From positions 434,001 to 498,000 of the forward strand of contig NZ_PYAW01000003.1 of NCBI RefSeq assembly GCF_003014755.1: a DNA stretch of 64,000 nucleotides. The letters run 5' to 3'. The notes under the pieces were generated by a model. The model was not told where the DNA came from. It did not search any database and saw nothing but the letters and a program-made list of their open reading frames with translations. The translations under genes were made by a program, and so were the position numbers. Origin of the DNA: Chitinophaga niastensis. GTDB lineage: Bacteria; Bacteroidota; Bacteroidia; Chitinophagales; Chitinophagaceae. This document shows positions 17,181 to 27,090 of this stretch, one piece after another (the stretch's first letter is position 1; each line of letters begins with the position of its first letter).

Positions 17181-20100
17181 TTATTGTACAATCATTACCT
17201 TACTTTCCAGCTGCTGCCGGCCAAGCTGAATAGTAACAACATGCAATCCTCCATTCAAATGCAGATCAGACATTACAATATTATTCTCACCTTTTACAAC
17301 GGCCACCTGCTTGCGATACACAGCCATACCCTGTAAATTATAAAGCGTGATAAAAGTCTGACCCGATTGTTTGGCTTTAAATAATACCTGCAAACTATTA
17401 CCGGAAGATGGATTAGGGGTAACCTTCAGATTATTTCCATCTGCAGTTGCTGCAGGTAATATTTTATCCTGATAACTAACAGCTGTCCCGGCAATTTTTG
17501 CAAGAAGGGAACAACCGCTTACAGCAGCTGCCTGTCCGCCACCTACATACGTACCTGCGATAACAGTTCCGGGATAAGCAGTGCCTAAAGAGGCAGTAGC
17601 AACAGCACTGTTGCTGGCATCATCCATCTGCCAGTATACGACCAGCCTGCTGGCTGCAGGGTGACAACTACCCACGGCCTTATCCTTCCATGCAGCAATA
17701 GTGGTTACATTTAAAACAGTATCCCATACCCTTACTTCGTCGATCGTACCATTCAGATAAGTATTGGTAGAAGTAGTGGTTTCTTTTCCGGCTAATAACG
17801 GCGCAGCATTAGTGGCACTTGTGGTAGCAGGAATAGTACCGGTAAAAGTGAGCGTTTGCAAAACACCATTCAGGTATAATTTCAGTTTACCTGCATTGGC
17901 CGACTGGCTGCCGTCGAATGCAACCGCCATGTGATACCACTGACCGGTATTTATTATATTGGATGTCGTTTGTCCGTAAGCGTTAGTACCGTTGCCCGTC
18001 ATCACATACAGCGAATTTCCAGGCCCTGTTTGCAGGGCAATACGATCTGTACCTGTATTACTTTTAGCCAGTATTGTATTCCAACTGCTGATACTATTGA
18101 ACTTCACCCATGCCTCTAATGTGTATTGCGTTTTACTTTTCAATTGTATCACATCTCCTGCAGAGATACTGCCGGCCGTTAACCTGATTGCATTATAGGT
18201 ACCAACAGGAGGAACCGCATTTATTTTATCTGCATTTTTCCAATAAAAAAGATCTCCCTTTCCTCCGTCGAGTGTATCATTGTAGTTATACTTACTGCCG
18301 GAAACGTTTACCAGCGGCACCATTTCCACTTGTCCGTCAGATCTTCTCACCCTGTACAAGGTATCTACAGGATAATTACCAAAATCTATATTCAGTGTTA
18401 TTTTTTGTCTGGATAAAGCAGCTTTACCCAAAATGGTATCCTGCGCAATACCGGGTGTACCGGGCCCATTACAGCAACCATTAGAAATAGTCAGCCCGTT
18501 CTGTATCATAAAATATTGTGTGCTTTTACCGGGTACAGGTGCCATCGTAATGCCTGCAGCCGTATCAATACCAATAACCGGTTTAAAATAGCCCACAATT
18601 ACATCTCCTCTTAAACCATTATTAGTAGCACTTACCAGGTTAGTTGCTGCAATACTGGTGATATAAGGTCCTGCAGTAGTATCCCAAACATTGATGCTGG
18701 CTGGTTTGCTATTGGTAACGGCTGTTCCGCCGGATAAGTTCTGACCAGCAATGTATCGCACATCCGTTGTTTGCAAACGCGATAAGTGCGGAGATAAAAA
18801 TTTAATTTCTTTACCCAGGCTGCCGTATTGACGATACTGCGGAGTGAGGCCACCATTCTGATCCAACCAGAAAAAAACAGACGGATCTCCTTCATATCTG
18901 AAAAGATTTAACCATTTGGCACCCATTAACAGGCCGGCATATACTCCCATGTTAAACTCAGATTCAGAAGGATAATAGGTATAATTTTGACCCTTATATC
19001 CCTGGAGATAATAACCAAATCCGATAGGCGAATTACCAGTGCCATCATAGCCTTCCAGTGCGAGTTTGCGATACAGGTACATGTCCTGAAATATGGCAGC
19101 ATAGGAGCCTCCGGGGGCAGGCGACCGGTTGATATAAAAATAGTAATAATCATAGGTTAGCAGATCCGGCTGCGCTGTTTGCAGATAGGTACGCAGGTTA
19201 GCCTCTGACCATTGTCCGATGTACTGGTTATTATGTACCAATGCATCCGGGTATTTACTATGGCTGAGTGCATACCAGTCGTGCAGCTGCGTTACCAAAC
19301 CCGTACTATAACCCTCCTCATCGCCAAAGCAAACAGTAGTCAGGTTATTTATATTAGCAACCTGCAGTGAATTCAGATAGCCGCTACTGTTTTCTATGGT
19401 ACCCGGGCCTGTACTCAGTTGCGTACAATAAGGGGCTTTAGCCAGCGACCATTGCGCATTGGGGCGCTGCTGCAGAAATGAAGCGCTGTACATAGGCTCT
19501 TCATAATAAGTGGGTGCTGTTAAATTCAGGTTATCCCATTCCGCACCATTGGCGTAATGCCTCCCTCCTGCCATCTGGTAAGCGGTAACGCCGCTTTGTG
19601 AAAAAGCACTTAACAATGTATTTCCACTGAATACATTGTCCGACACAAATAAATAAAAGCCCCTTAACCTGTCGCCGCAACAATCCGTACGATTCCATAT
19701 GCGGATAGAATCTATCACATAAGATTGCCCCAGGTCTGCCTGCCACCAGTTTTCCACTTGCAGGTCTGTATGTGTAACAGAATTATTGAAAAAGTTACCA
19801 TCTGTATTGCCGTCCACTGCGCGGCTGCTGGCACCGCTGTTCACCGTGCTGGATTGACTGGTAACTTTATTCAGCGCAACATTCACTCCTCCGCTGAATA
19901 CCTGTACTTCTGCCAGGCTGAGGTTATTGGGAAACGCCAGCTGAACTCTTACATACCTCCCGCTACGGGAGATATTAATGTTGCTGGTAACCGGTGGAGT
20001 ACCGGTGCCACCGTCAGTGGTCATCCATGCCTGATATTGTATCCCTTTCCGGATAAATACCTTACTGGCATGCGACATTGTTTGTGCATGCGCACTCAGG

Positions 20101-20189
20101 CCCATGAAACAGACAAGGAAAACAGGCGCCATCAACAAACAACAGGAGCTGCGCCTGCCCGTTGGTGCAGGAATAAAATTGAGATGCAT
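17181..20189 (-). CDS. T9SS-secreted glycosidase-like protein with discoidin and LamG domains
   Basis: This 1,002-residue protein starts with a signal peptide (ending AHAQ). Residues about 70-215 form an F5/8-type C (discoidin) carbohydrate-binding domain, seen in SQSSTVNSGASSRAVDGN and WWQADLGQSYVIDSIRIW. The next 330 residues look like a TIM barrel, with VCFGDEEGYSTG, LLTYDYYYFY and IGFGYYLQGY. The paired acidic residues in DEEGY are catalytic candidates. A LamG/concanavalin-like domain (about 690-880, YTLEAWVKF and GTIDEVRVWD) and a type A T9SS sorting tail (PNPSSG near residue 930) complete it. I infer a secreted polysaccharide-active enzyme. The glycosidase family and substrate are not recognised. 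Confidence 0.75.
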   Translation of the reverse strand: MHLNFIPAPTGRRSSCCLLMAPVFLVCFMGLSAHAQTMSHASKVFIRKGIQYQAWMTTDGGTGTPPVTSNINISRSGRYVRVQLAFPNNLSLAEVQVFSGGVNVALNKVTSQSSTVNSGASSRAVDGNTDGNFFNNSVTHTDLQVENWWQADLGQSYVIDSIRIWNRTDCCGDRLRGFYLFVSDNVFSGNTLLSAFSQSGVTAYQMAGGRHYANGAEWDNLNLTAPTYYEEPMYSASFLQQRPNAQWSLAKAPYCTQLSTGPGTIENSSGYLNSLQVANINNLTTVCFGDEEGYSTGLVTQLHDWYALSHSKYPDALVHNNQYIGQWSEANLRTYLQTAQPDLLTYDYYYFYINRSPAPGGSYAAIFQDMYLYRKLALEGYDGTGNSPIGFGYYLQGYKGQNYTYYPSESEFNMGVYAGLLMGAKWLNLFRYEGDPSVFFWLDQNGGLTPQYRQYGSLGKEIKFLSPHLSRLQTTDVRYIAGQNLSGGTAVTNSKPASINVWDTTAGPYITSIAATNLVSATNNGLRGDVIVGYFKPVIGIDTAAGITMAPVPGKSTQYFMIQNGLTISNGCCNGPGTPGIAQDTILGKAALSRQKITLNIDFGNYPVDTLYRVRRSDGQVEMVPLVNVSGSKYNYNDTLDGGKGDLFYWKNADKINAVPPVGTYNAIRLTAGSISAGDVIQLKSKTQYTLEAWVKFNSISSWNTILAKSNTGTDRIALQTGPGNSLYVMTGNGTNAYGQTTSNIINTGQWYHMAVAFDGSQSANAGKLKLYLNGVLQTLTFTGTIPATTSATNAAPLLAGKETTTSTNTYLNGTIDEVRVWDTVLNVTTIAAWKDKAVGSCHPAASRLVVYWQMDDASNSAVATASLGTAYPGTVIAGTYVGGGQAAAVSGCSLLAKIAGTAVSYQDKILPAATADGNNLKVTPNPSSGNSLQVLFKAKQSGQTFITLYNLQGMAVYRKQVAVVKGENNIVMSDLHLNGGLHVVTIQLGRQQLESKVMIVQ

Positions 20190-20794
20190 AAAATGGTTTT
20201 ACGGTGTTAATCAATACCAGGGGTTGTCTGTCTTTGGTTAGGGCTGCGAATCTATTATTGTTCCTGGTTTATTTCATAGTTACGTTTTTCATTGATATCA
20301 CTGATTTTGGTTAATTCCACAGGAAGTGGCACACTATTCAATATTATAGTGTGGTAAAAAAGTAATTTACCCTTACTCCGTAATAAAAAATAATCAACAA
20401 GGTTAATATCGGCATAGAATTAATCAATTTTGGCGTATCTATCCAGTGAGCTTTAAATTAAATTCGTGATACAAAATCAAGAACCATTACTGCCATACTG
20501 AAGAGCAAGAACGGACCCTTTTCCACAAAGCTTTTTGTGGAATATCATTTCAGCCAAAACGATATCAGGTAACTGTACTACGTTTTCTCCGCCCTGCAGG
20601 CTATTATAAACAATAATTCCATTAGCTGATTATCATCTCATCACACAAAATCAATCTTATGAAATAATTTTTTTTACAACACAATCCAGGCATTTACAGC
20701 TATCTCTGTTGCCTTATCACCTGTTTTTTTTCACGTTGCATGTAGTGCATTACTACCTGCAGCCACACTTATCTCCATACTTTAAACCATTTTT
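20190..20794. other. Divergent intergenic region, 605 bp
   Basis: No gene was seen. The region is AT-rich and separates the divergent secreted glycosidase-like and M43 protease genes. It holds one strong palindrome at 20521-20542. No consensus -7/-33 pair was found for either gene. Confidence 0.5.
20521..20542. promoter_or_regulatory. Perfect 9-bp inverted repeat
   Basis: TTCCACAAA (20521-20529) and TTTGTGGAA (20534-20542) flank GCTT. It lies between two divergent T9SS cargo genes and could be a shared operator or a hairpin. No regulator is assigned. Confidence 0.4.
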
Positions 20795-23700
20795 ATGTTA
20801 CAGTTATCTAAAAAGATAATAGGGCTATTACTATGTCTTATCATCAGCATAGGGGCGGCGGCGCAACAAAACAAGCCCGCAGCGCCCTTGCCGGACCATT
20901 GTATTTCTTCCCGCGCTATGCAGGAATTATATAAACAACATCCGGCAACAAAAAAAGCAGCCGGTAACCAGGAGGCATTCATCAGAAAATTCGTTGCCAA
21001 CCTGCGTCAGCAAAGGCTTTCACAAACTGCCCAACCTGTGCAGTACACCATACCGGTGGTGTTCCATATCAATGATCCGGTAAATCCTTATAAAGTAACG
21101 ATGGAGCAGATACGCTCTGCAATAGATATCCTTAACCAGGATTATAACCTGCTGAATGCAGACTATTCACAAATTGATCCCCGCTTTATCGGACTGGCAG
21201 CAAATCTTCATATTACTTTCCGTCTTGCTGATATAGATCCGCAGGGTAATCCTACTACAGGAGTTACTTATCATTACAACGATCTGGATGGTCGTTCCCC
21301 GGATGGTTCCGGGGCGGCAGTAAAAAGTATTTCTTACTGGCCGGGGGAAAAATACCTGAACATATGGATTGTAAGTGAAGTAGAACAAAAGGGTGTGTTT
21401 AATAATTCAGGCTGGACATATTTACCGGATGACTGGGTAGCCAGCAACCACCTCGATGGAGTAGTGTATAACTGGCGTTATCTTGGGTTACCTGGTGTAG
21501 GCTCCTCTGAAAACGGCTACCCTTACATGAAACGGGTGCTTACACATGAAGTAGGTCACTTTCTTAACTTATGGCACACCTTTGAGAATGGCTGTAACCT
21601 GCCTGGTGATTATATAGATGATACGCCACCTACACAATCCAATTTCGGGGGTTGTAACTTAAATGCCAACTGGTGCGGTAGTGTGGCCAACGTAGAAAAC
21701 TATATGGACTATGCCTCCTGTACAAAAATGTTTACCAATGGTCAGCGTGATCGTATGCTGGCAGCAATGAACAGTACAGTGGCACAACGGAATAACTTAT
21801 GGTCTGCCGCCAACCTGGCTGCTACCCTGCTACCAGCTACTACCAAAAGGATTGTGCCAGGCTTTACTTTGTTTACAGAAAACGATGCCAATAACGGTGC
21901 TATAACGTTAGTGGATACACTAAGAATGCTGGGAGGTGCAAAATTTGCCTTTAGCAGCGGGAACATGACACAGGGTACTCATTTCACCCAGCAAAACCTA
22001 CCCACGGGGTTATCTGCTGTTATCCAGGTAATCAATGATACCACGGCTTTGTTATCTTTCAACGGTCAGGCTGCACAAAATAATATTGTCAATAATACAG
22101 ACAGCGTAAAAATAACTTTTCTCAATGCTGCTGTACTAGGAGGGGTAAGTACCTTGTATCGCCCCGGTATTACCTTAGGCATTCATTTCCTGGACCCTTA
22201 CCGGATCATTTATAATGACATTCCTGACATTGTGATCAATGCATCCAATATATGGACCTATTTCAAATTTAATGTAGGAGATGCAGAATTCGGTGGATGG
22301 CTTAACAGCGGAAAATTACGACTGGAAACCTATCAGAAAGCGGCTGTATGCGAAGGTACTTCCCGCAATATTTCTCCGCTCCCTGCCAATACCATTATTG
22401 CAGATACTTCTTCTTTTGTTGCCGGTGGCGCCTATCCGGATGAACATGATATTTACAGTAACGCCTATACAAAATGGGCAGGCAAAACTGCTTACATCGG
22501 CGTTAAATTCACAATAGCCGGGAAGCCGCGTTACGGTTGGATACGCATTACCGTAGCGCCTGATGGCAGCAGTTATACGATAAAGGATTATGCATGGAAT
22601 CAAACGCCCAATGGCAGCATCAAAGCGGGAGATGCAGGTTCACCAACGTTGTCGTGGTCTAAATTACAATTCCGCGAAGCCCTTGTCAATGACGGCAGCA
22701 TCACAGACACTGCTGAAGTAAGTATACTGGGCAACACTTTTGCGATCAGCTCCGGCAACTTTACTAACAATGTACATTACACGGTGAGCAATCTTCCGGC
22801 CGGATTAAGTGTGCAACTCACCGCACGCAATAATACGACTGCACGATTATCATTTGTTGGTAAAGCGACTAACAACAATGTTGTTGATAACAGCACTGTT
22901 AACATCAACATATTACCTGCCGCCTTCAGCAACCAGCAAACCGCTGATAGCAGCCAAAGGCAGCTTGGCATCCGCTTCCGCGATCCATACCGGATTAAAT
23001 ACGTAGATGTGAATGACACCATCTTTACCGTTAATGCTATCAATAACTGGTATTATTTCCTGGTAGACAGTATCCCTGAAGCAGCCTACGGATTATGGTC
23101 AGACAGTGGTAAGCTCCGGCTGGAAACATATCAGCAACCAATGGTTTGCCAGGGAACCACCAAAAACATTGCGCTGCTGCCTGCCAATACCATTATCAGT
23201 GATACGTCTAACTTCGTGGCAGGTGGCGCTTATCCGGATGAAAACAACCTGAATACCACCACCTATACTGCCTGGAAAGGCAAAACAGGTTATGCAGGCT
23301 TCACCTTTACTACCGGAGGAGAAAAGTTTTATGGCTGGTTCAGGTTTAAAGTAGCAGCTAACGGAAGCAGCTACACGTTAATGGATTATGCCTATAATAC
23401 CCTTCCCGGTGGCAGCATCAAAGCCGGACAAATGGCACCACCTGTAGATTCCGGTGTACATGTATCTGATTACTGCACTGCCAGTACAGCGCTGAACTAT
23501 AATTCCATCACACGTGTACGCCTGGCCAACCTGGATAATTCCTCACAATGGGATGGTTATAAGGACTTCACGGCCCAATCCGCCACTGTAGTAGCCGGAC
23601 AATCATACCAACTGGAAATCAATCTCGGAATTGAATATTGGCCTGACATATCTGTAGCTGCATGGATCGACTGGAACGGAGATAAGCAACTCAATGATAC

Positions 23701-24166
23701 TACAGAAAAGATATTCGTGAAGCGTGGCAGTGGTCCGTTTAAACAAACAATTACTGTACCCGCAAACGCAAAAACAGGATCCACCTTACTCCGGGTGCGC
23801 ATGGGCTATGGCAGTAATGTACACCCTTGCGGTATCGATAGTTACCAGGGAGAAGTAGAAGACTATACAGTGAAAGTAACCGGAGGTACGGTATTACTGG
23901 AAAAACCTTTACCTGCACCCATCGCTTTAACAGCCACCAGTCCTTTCCAGGATAAGATCATTATCAACTATCAGTCAGCTATGGAAGGTCCGGTAATGAT
24001 CCGTCTTTATAACCTTAATGGCTATGTGATCAAACAACAATCAGAACGTGTAATAAAAGGATCAAACGTACTACAGTTAAATAACCTGTCAGCATTATCA
24101 TCCGGGTTTTACATGATTGATATCTCCCATGGTATCAAACACTATACGGTGAAAGTGATTAAATAA
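20795..24166 (+). CDS. M43 (pappalysin-like) metalloprotease, T9SS-secreted
   Basis: This 1,123-residue protein has a signal peptide (cleaved near AAAQ). The catalytic domain (about 60-340) holds the extended zinc motif HEVGHFLNLWH at 251-261 and a Met-turn in NYMDYASC. This is typical of M43 cytophagalysin/pappalysin enzymes. Two homologous beta-rich repeats follow (about residues 366-615 and 632-882), then a GEVED-type domain (GEVEDYTV). The C-terminus is a type A T9SS sorting tail (FYMIDIS...YTVKVIK). Such proteins are exported to the surface or medium and cleave proteins. A strong terminator follows, so the gene is monocistronic. It is divergent from the glycosidase-like gene. Confidence 0.9.
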   Translation: MLQLSKKIIGLLLCLIISIGAAAQQNKPAAPLPDHCISSRAMQELYKQHPATKKAAGNQEAFIRKFVANLRQQRLSQTAQPVQYTIPVVFHINDPVNPYKVTMEQIRSAIDILNQDYNLLNADYSQIDPRFIGLAANLHITFRLADIDPQGNPTTGVTYHYNDLDGRSPDGSGAAVKSISYWPGEKYLNIWIVSEVEQKGVFNNSGWTYLPDDWVASNHLDGVVYNWRYLGLPGVGSSENGYPYMKRVLTHEVGHFLNLWHTFENGCNLPGDYIDDTPPTQSNFGGCNLNANWCGSVANVENYMDYASCTKMFTNGQRDRMLAAMNSTVAQRNNLWSAANLAATLLPATTKRIVPGFTLFTENDANNGAITLVDTLRMLGGAKFAFSSGNMTQGTHFTQQNLPTGLSAVIQVINDTTALLSFNGQAAQNNIVNNTDSVKITFLNAAVLGGVSTLYRPGITLGIHFLDPYRIIYNDIPDIVINASNIWTYFKFNVGDAEFGGWLNSGKLRLETYQKAAVCEGTSRNISPLPANTIIADTSSFVAGGAYPDEHDIYSNAYTKWAGKTAYIGVKFTIAGKPRYGWIRITVAPDGSSYTIKDYAWNQTPNGSIKAGDAGSPTLSWSKLQFREALVNDGSITDTAEVSILGNTFAISSGNFTNNVHYTVSNLPAGLSVQLTARNNTTARLSFVGKATNNNVVDNSTVNINILPAAFSNQQTADSSQRQLGIRFRDPYRIKYVDVNDTIFTVNAINNWYYFLVDSIPEAAYGLWSDSGKLRLETYQQPMVCQGTTKNIALLPANTIISDTSNFVAGGAYPDENNLNTTTYTAWKGKTGYAGFTFTTGGEKFYGWFRFKVAANGSSYTLMDYAYNTLPGGSIKAGQMAPPVDSGVHVSDYCTASTALNYNSITRVRLANLDNSSQWDGYKDFTAQSATVVAGQSYQLEINLGIEYWPDISVAAWIDWNGDKQLNDTTEKIFVKRGSGPFKQTITVPANAKTGSTLLRVRMGYGSNVHPCGIDSYQGEVEDYTVKVTGGTVLLEKPLPAPIALTATSPFQDKIIINYQSAMEGPVMIRLYNLNGYVIKQQSERVIKGSNVLQLNNLSALSSGFYMIDISHGIKHYTVKVIK
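21891..23441 (+). repeat. Tandem duplication inside the M43 protease gene
   Basis: Two units of about 250 codons (about 21891-22637 and 22689-23441) encode related domains. Both contain DPYRI, SGKLRLETYQ, LPANTII, FVAGGAYPDE and GSIKAG at equivalent places. The unit looks like a beta-rich domain duplicated within the gene. Confidence 0.8.
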
Positions 24167-24204
24167 AGGAGATATAACCAACCTGTCAGGGCAAATAAAA
24201 AGGA

Positions 24205-24240
24205 GCAGCCTCAAAATTACTTTTGAGGCTGCCTTTTTTT
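24205..24240 (+). terminator. Intrinsic terminator after the M43 protease
   Basis: A perfect 12-bp stem (GCAGCCTCAAAA at 24205-24216 with 24221-24232) has loop TTAC and is followed by a T7 run. Confidence 0.9.
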
Positions 24241-24288
24241 AAGTAATAAGCTTATAAATAAAAATACTTTCTTTAGGGATAGTACGCG

Positions 24289-25398
24289 TTATTTACTGTT
24301 CATACTAACGATCAGTGCCACCAGTGCAGGCCCTGATACCGGTTGCAGATTAAAGCTCACGGTAGTATAATTCTGACCGGGTAAAGGTGCAGCAATGGTT
24401 ACAGTTTTCTGTTCTGCATAAAAAGCTCCATTCAAAGATGTAATGGCTAAAAAGGTTCCCTGCATACCAATAGGAATAGAATTCTGGTAGCTCAAAAAAC
24501 CTGCAAAGCCAGCAGGAGGCGTAAAGATGGTATTGTAGAATTTGATCAGCGTATTTTGTGCTTTAGGTTTAAAGAACAACATACTGGGTTCTTCTCCTGT
24601 GTAACTGGTATTGGTAGCAGTATTGTAGAAGTTAGTAAAATAGCCCAGCACCGTGGTTTTAGGATTGGGGTTACTACCAAGTCTATCACAGTTAACCCAT
24701 TTGATCAGGCTGTCCAGTCTGAAATTAAGTGTACCGGTAGTACTGTTAAACAATGCAAAAGCACCGCTCTGTGTCCAGTCTACTCCCTTATTGGCGCTTA
24801 CCAGCTGCGTAACTGTTACCGGCTGATTGATATAACCGGTGCCGGTGAAGCTAGCTGCTACAGCTGAGTCGCCGTTCCACATAGGCACTTCTTTGACATT
24901 GACTTGTCCGGCCTTTACCTTCACCTGTATAGCGCTGTCCTTGCGGAGGCTCACGTCCTGTGCTCCCTGCGTGGCCCGTACAAAAAACTCACCATATGAA
25001 ACGAGTGGCTCAGCGTTACTGGTATTTGTTTGCTTATCGGCCATGATCATGTTACTCACCGTATGTATTTCCTTCACGGATATATTAACGGGGCCTGTAG
25101 TAATAGTACCATCCGGGTTCTGTAACGAATTAGGAGAAAGCGCGTAGTTACTGCCATCCTGGGTACTAAACTCTCCTCCTTGTGTTGCATCTATGATAAA
25201 ATTTTCAAAAACAGGGCCCTGACTGTTGAGCAGCTCGCGTAAAAGAATACCATCTTTACTGGGGCCGGCAGCACTTACAGCAGCAGCTAATGTTTTCTCC
25301 TTAGGGGTATTGAGTTCTTCTTTCATTTGCCTGGTACAGGCACAGAAGAATGCCAGTGCTGTGATAGCACATACATTTCCAATGGAAATTAATTTCAT
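24289..25398 (-). CDS. Hypothetical secreted lipoprotein
   Basis: This 369-residue protein starts MKLISIGN and has a lipoprotein-type signal ending AFFCACT, so a lipid-modified Cys near residue 19-21 is likely. The mature part is beta-rich and Ser/Thr/Asn-rich (YALSPNSLQNPDGTITTGPV), as in surface proteins of Bacteroidota. No enzymatic motif was seen. It is convergent with the M43 protease. Function is unknown. Confidence 0.7.
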   Translation of the reverse strand: MKLISIGNVCAITALAFFCACTRQMKEELNTPKEKTLAAAVSAAGPSKDGILLRELLNSQGPVFENFIIDATQGGEFSTQDGSNYALSPNSLQNPDGTITTGPVNISVKEIHTVSNMIMADKQTNTSNAEPLVSYGEFFVRATQGAQDVSLRKDSAIQVKVKAGQVNVKEVPMWNGDSAVAASFTGTGYINQPVTVTQLVSANKGVDWTQSGAFALFNSTTGTLNFRLDSLIKWVNCDRLGSNPNPKTTVLGYFTNFYNTATNTSYTGEEPSMLFFKPKAQNTLIKFYNTIFTPPAGFAGFLSYQNSIPIGMQGTFLAITSLNGAFYAEQKTVTIAAPLPGQNYTTVSFNLQPVSGPALVALIVSMNSK

Positions 25399-25610
25399 GA
25401 GATAAGGGTTTAATGATGAGAAATGTGAGAATTGAGGTTGTTAGTTGTGACAGATTTATATGTATGCTTAGAAAACAGGGTTATTGCCGGATTAAACGCA
25501 CGGTGTAAAAATAGGAAGGGTCACTGAAGTTATACTACAGATGCAAAAAAAGTTGAGAAAGAGATCCGTTACTGCTGAAATTGAGTGGTTATCTCAGGAA
25601 ACAATACGTA

Positions 25611-27011
25611 TCAGTCATCTGTTCCATACCCGCTTAGTTTATCAAATTTATCGAACACTACAATCAATGTAGTGTTATCATCTTCGTAATCCAACCGGTA
25701 GCTGTAACGGCGTTTATCGCCATTTACACTGCGATCAATAAGTATTATGTCGTTGATTTTTTCTGCAACGGTAAGATCCCTGAAAAACGAATTAATATCT
25801 TCCTTATTAACGTTCTTAATAAGATGATCAGATAAAAGATTGGTATCTATGCTCGACTTTATAGATCCGTTAATGAGCGCTTTTACTTTGATGGTTATAT
25901 GCGGCTCGGTGTCCACTATCGGTTTTTCTGTCATAGGTTTTAAAGCGGGCATATGGTATCCGGCAATATGCCGGGCCATTTTCACAGGGTTGGCACTTGC
26001 TGTATTAGCCAGTACAATTACAGTAAGCCGGTCATCCGGATAACGTTCAATAGCTGCACTAAATCCCGGAAGTCCACCACCGTGATGAATGCGCCTATGA
26101 CCGTTAATAACATCTGTAAACCAACCATATCCATAAGGAGCAGCATTACCATTATTTAATATGGCAGGTGTCCACATTTGTTTTTTACTATCAGCAGTCA
26201 AAATTGAATCTGTATAAAGTGCAGTGTCCCATTTTGCCAGGTCAATAACATCCGACATAAAAGCCCCGCTGGGCCGGACAGCCAGCCATATTTCCGCATT
26301 CTCTGATGCTGTGCCTTCTCTTTCGTAACCGTTAGCACGATTGGGAATGATGTCTGTGACGCTTAGTAACCGGGTTTGAGACATACCGGCCGGCTTAAAA
26401 ATACGCTGCTGTATAAATTCGGCCCATGGCATTCCGCTCACCTTTTCAACAATTTCCGCAAGTACATAATAATTGATATTGCTGTATCTCCAGTTTGTTC
26501 CAGGCTCAAATTCCAGCGGAGCCTGGAAGGTACTTTTAATATTATCAATGTTAGACTGCACTTTAAGCGGATCAAAACCAGGAACATCTCTTATCAGTCC
26601 GGATGTATGTGAGAGGAGATTTCGTATCGTTATGTTGTTCCATGTTTGTGGTGTACTATCAATATACCTGCTAAGCTTAGCATCAGGATTTAGTTTACCA
26701 TCCTGGTGCAATAGCATGATAGCTGCGGCAATAAATTGTTTACTTACCGAGGCTATTTTGTAAACAGTTGCAGGAGTAGCAGGCGTGTTAGTTTCGATGT
26801 TGGATAATCCATAACCTTTCATCTGCACAATTTTCCCATCTTTTATTACACACAGGGAAAGGCCGGGAATGTGCTGTCGCTGCATTTGAACACGGATATA
26901 TTTATCCGTCAGATCCATTTTTAAAGGAACATGTTGCTGCGCAGATACTGTCAAACAGAGCATTTGAACAGACAATGAAATAAACAGCGATAATAAAGAC
27001 GCTATTTTCAT
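25611..27011 (-). CDS. Serine hydrolase, class C beta-lactamase-like (CubicO family)
   Basis: This 466-residue protein has a signal peptide (ending VSAQ). The beta-lactamase/DD-peptidase-like domain shows SxxK (S88-V-S-K91), YSN (176-178) and HHGGGLPG as the third motif. The Ser and Lys should be catalytic. A C-terminal extension of about 120 residues (KPIVDTEPHITIKV onward) is unknown. The enzyme is periplasmic or secreted; the substrate is not known, and peptides or esters are typical. It follows the ArsR-type gene by 79 bp. A 34-bp palindrome just upstream of its start suggests that the regulator controls it. Confidence 0.88.
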   Translation of the reverse strand: MKIASLLSLFISLSVQMLCLTVSAQQHVPLKMDLTDKYIRVQMQRQHIPGLSLCVIKDGKIVQMKGYGLSNIETNTPATPATVYKIASVSKQFIAAAIMLLHQDGKLNPDAKLSRYIDSTPQTWNNITIRNLLSHTSGLIRDVPGFDPLKVQSNIDNIKSTFQAPLEFEPGTNWRYSNINYYVLAEIVEKVSGMPWAEFIQQRIFKPAGMSQTRLLSVTDIIPNRANGYEREGTASENAEIWLAVRPSGAFMSDVIDLAKWDTALYTDSILTADSKKQMWTPAILNNGNAAPYGYGWFTDVINGHRRIHHGGGLPGFSAAIERYPDDRLTVIVLANTASANPVKMARHIAGYHMPALKPMTEKPIVDTEPHITIKVKALINGSIKSSIDTNLLSDHLIKNVNKEDINSFFRDLTVAEKINDIILIDRSVNGDKRRYSYRLDYEDDNTTLIVVFDKFDKLSGYGTDD

Positions 27012-27029
27012 CTTTTCAGGATTTAAGTA

Positions 27030-27063
27030 ATGTTAATCTACGAATAAATTCGTAGATTAACAT
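27030..27063. promoter_or_regulatory. Perfect 34-bp palindrome, candidate ArsR operator
   Basis: The arms ATGTTAATCTACGAA (27030-27044) and TTCGTAGATTAACAT (27049-27063) are exact reverse complements around TAAA. It starts 19 bp upstream of the serine hydrolase ATG and 28 bp after the ArsR stop. It could also be a terminator, though it lacks a T-run. Confidence 0.55.
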
Positions 27064-27090
27064 TTATTTCTCTGAAAAATGAATATGTGC

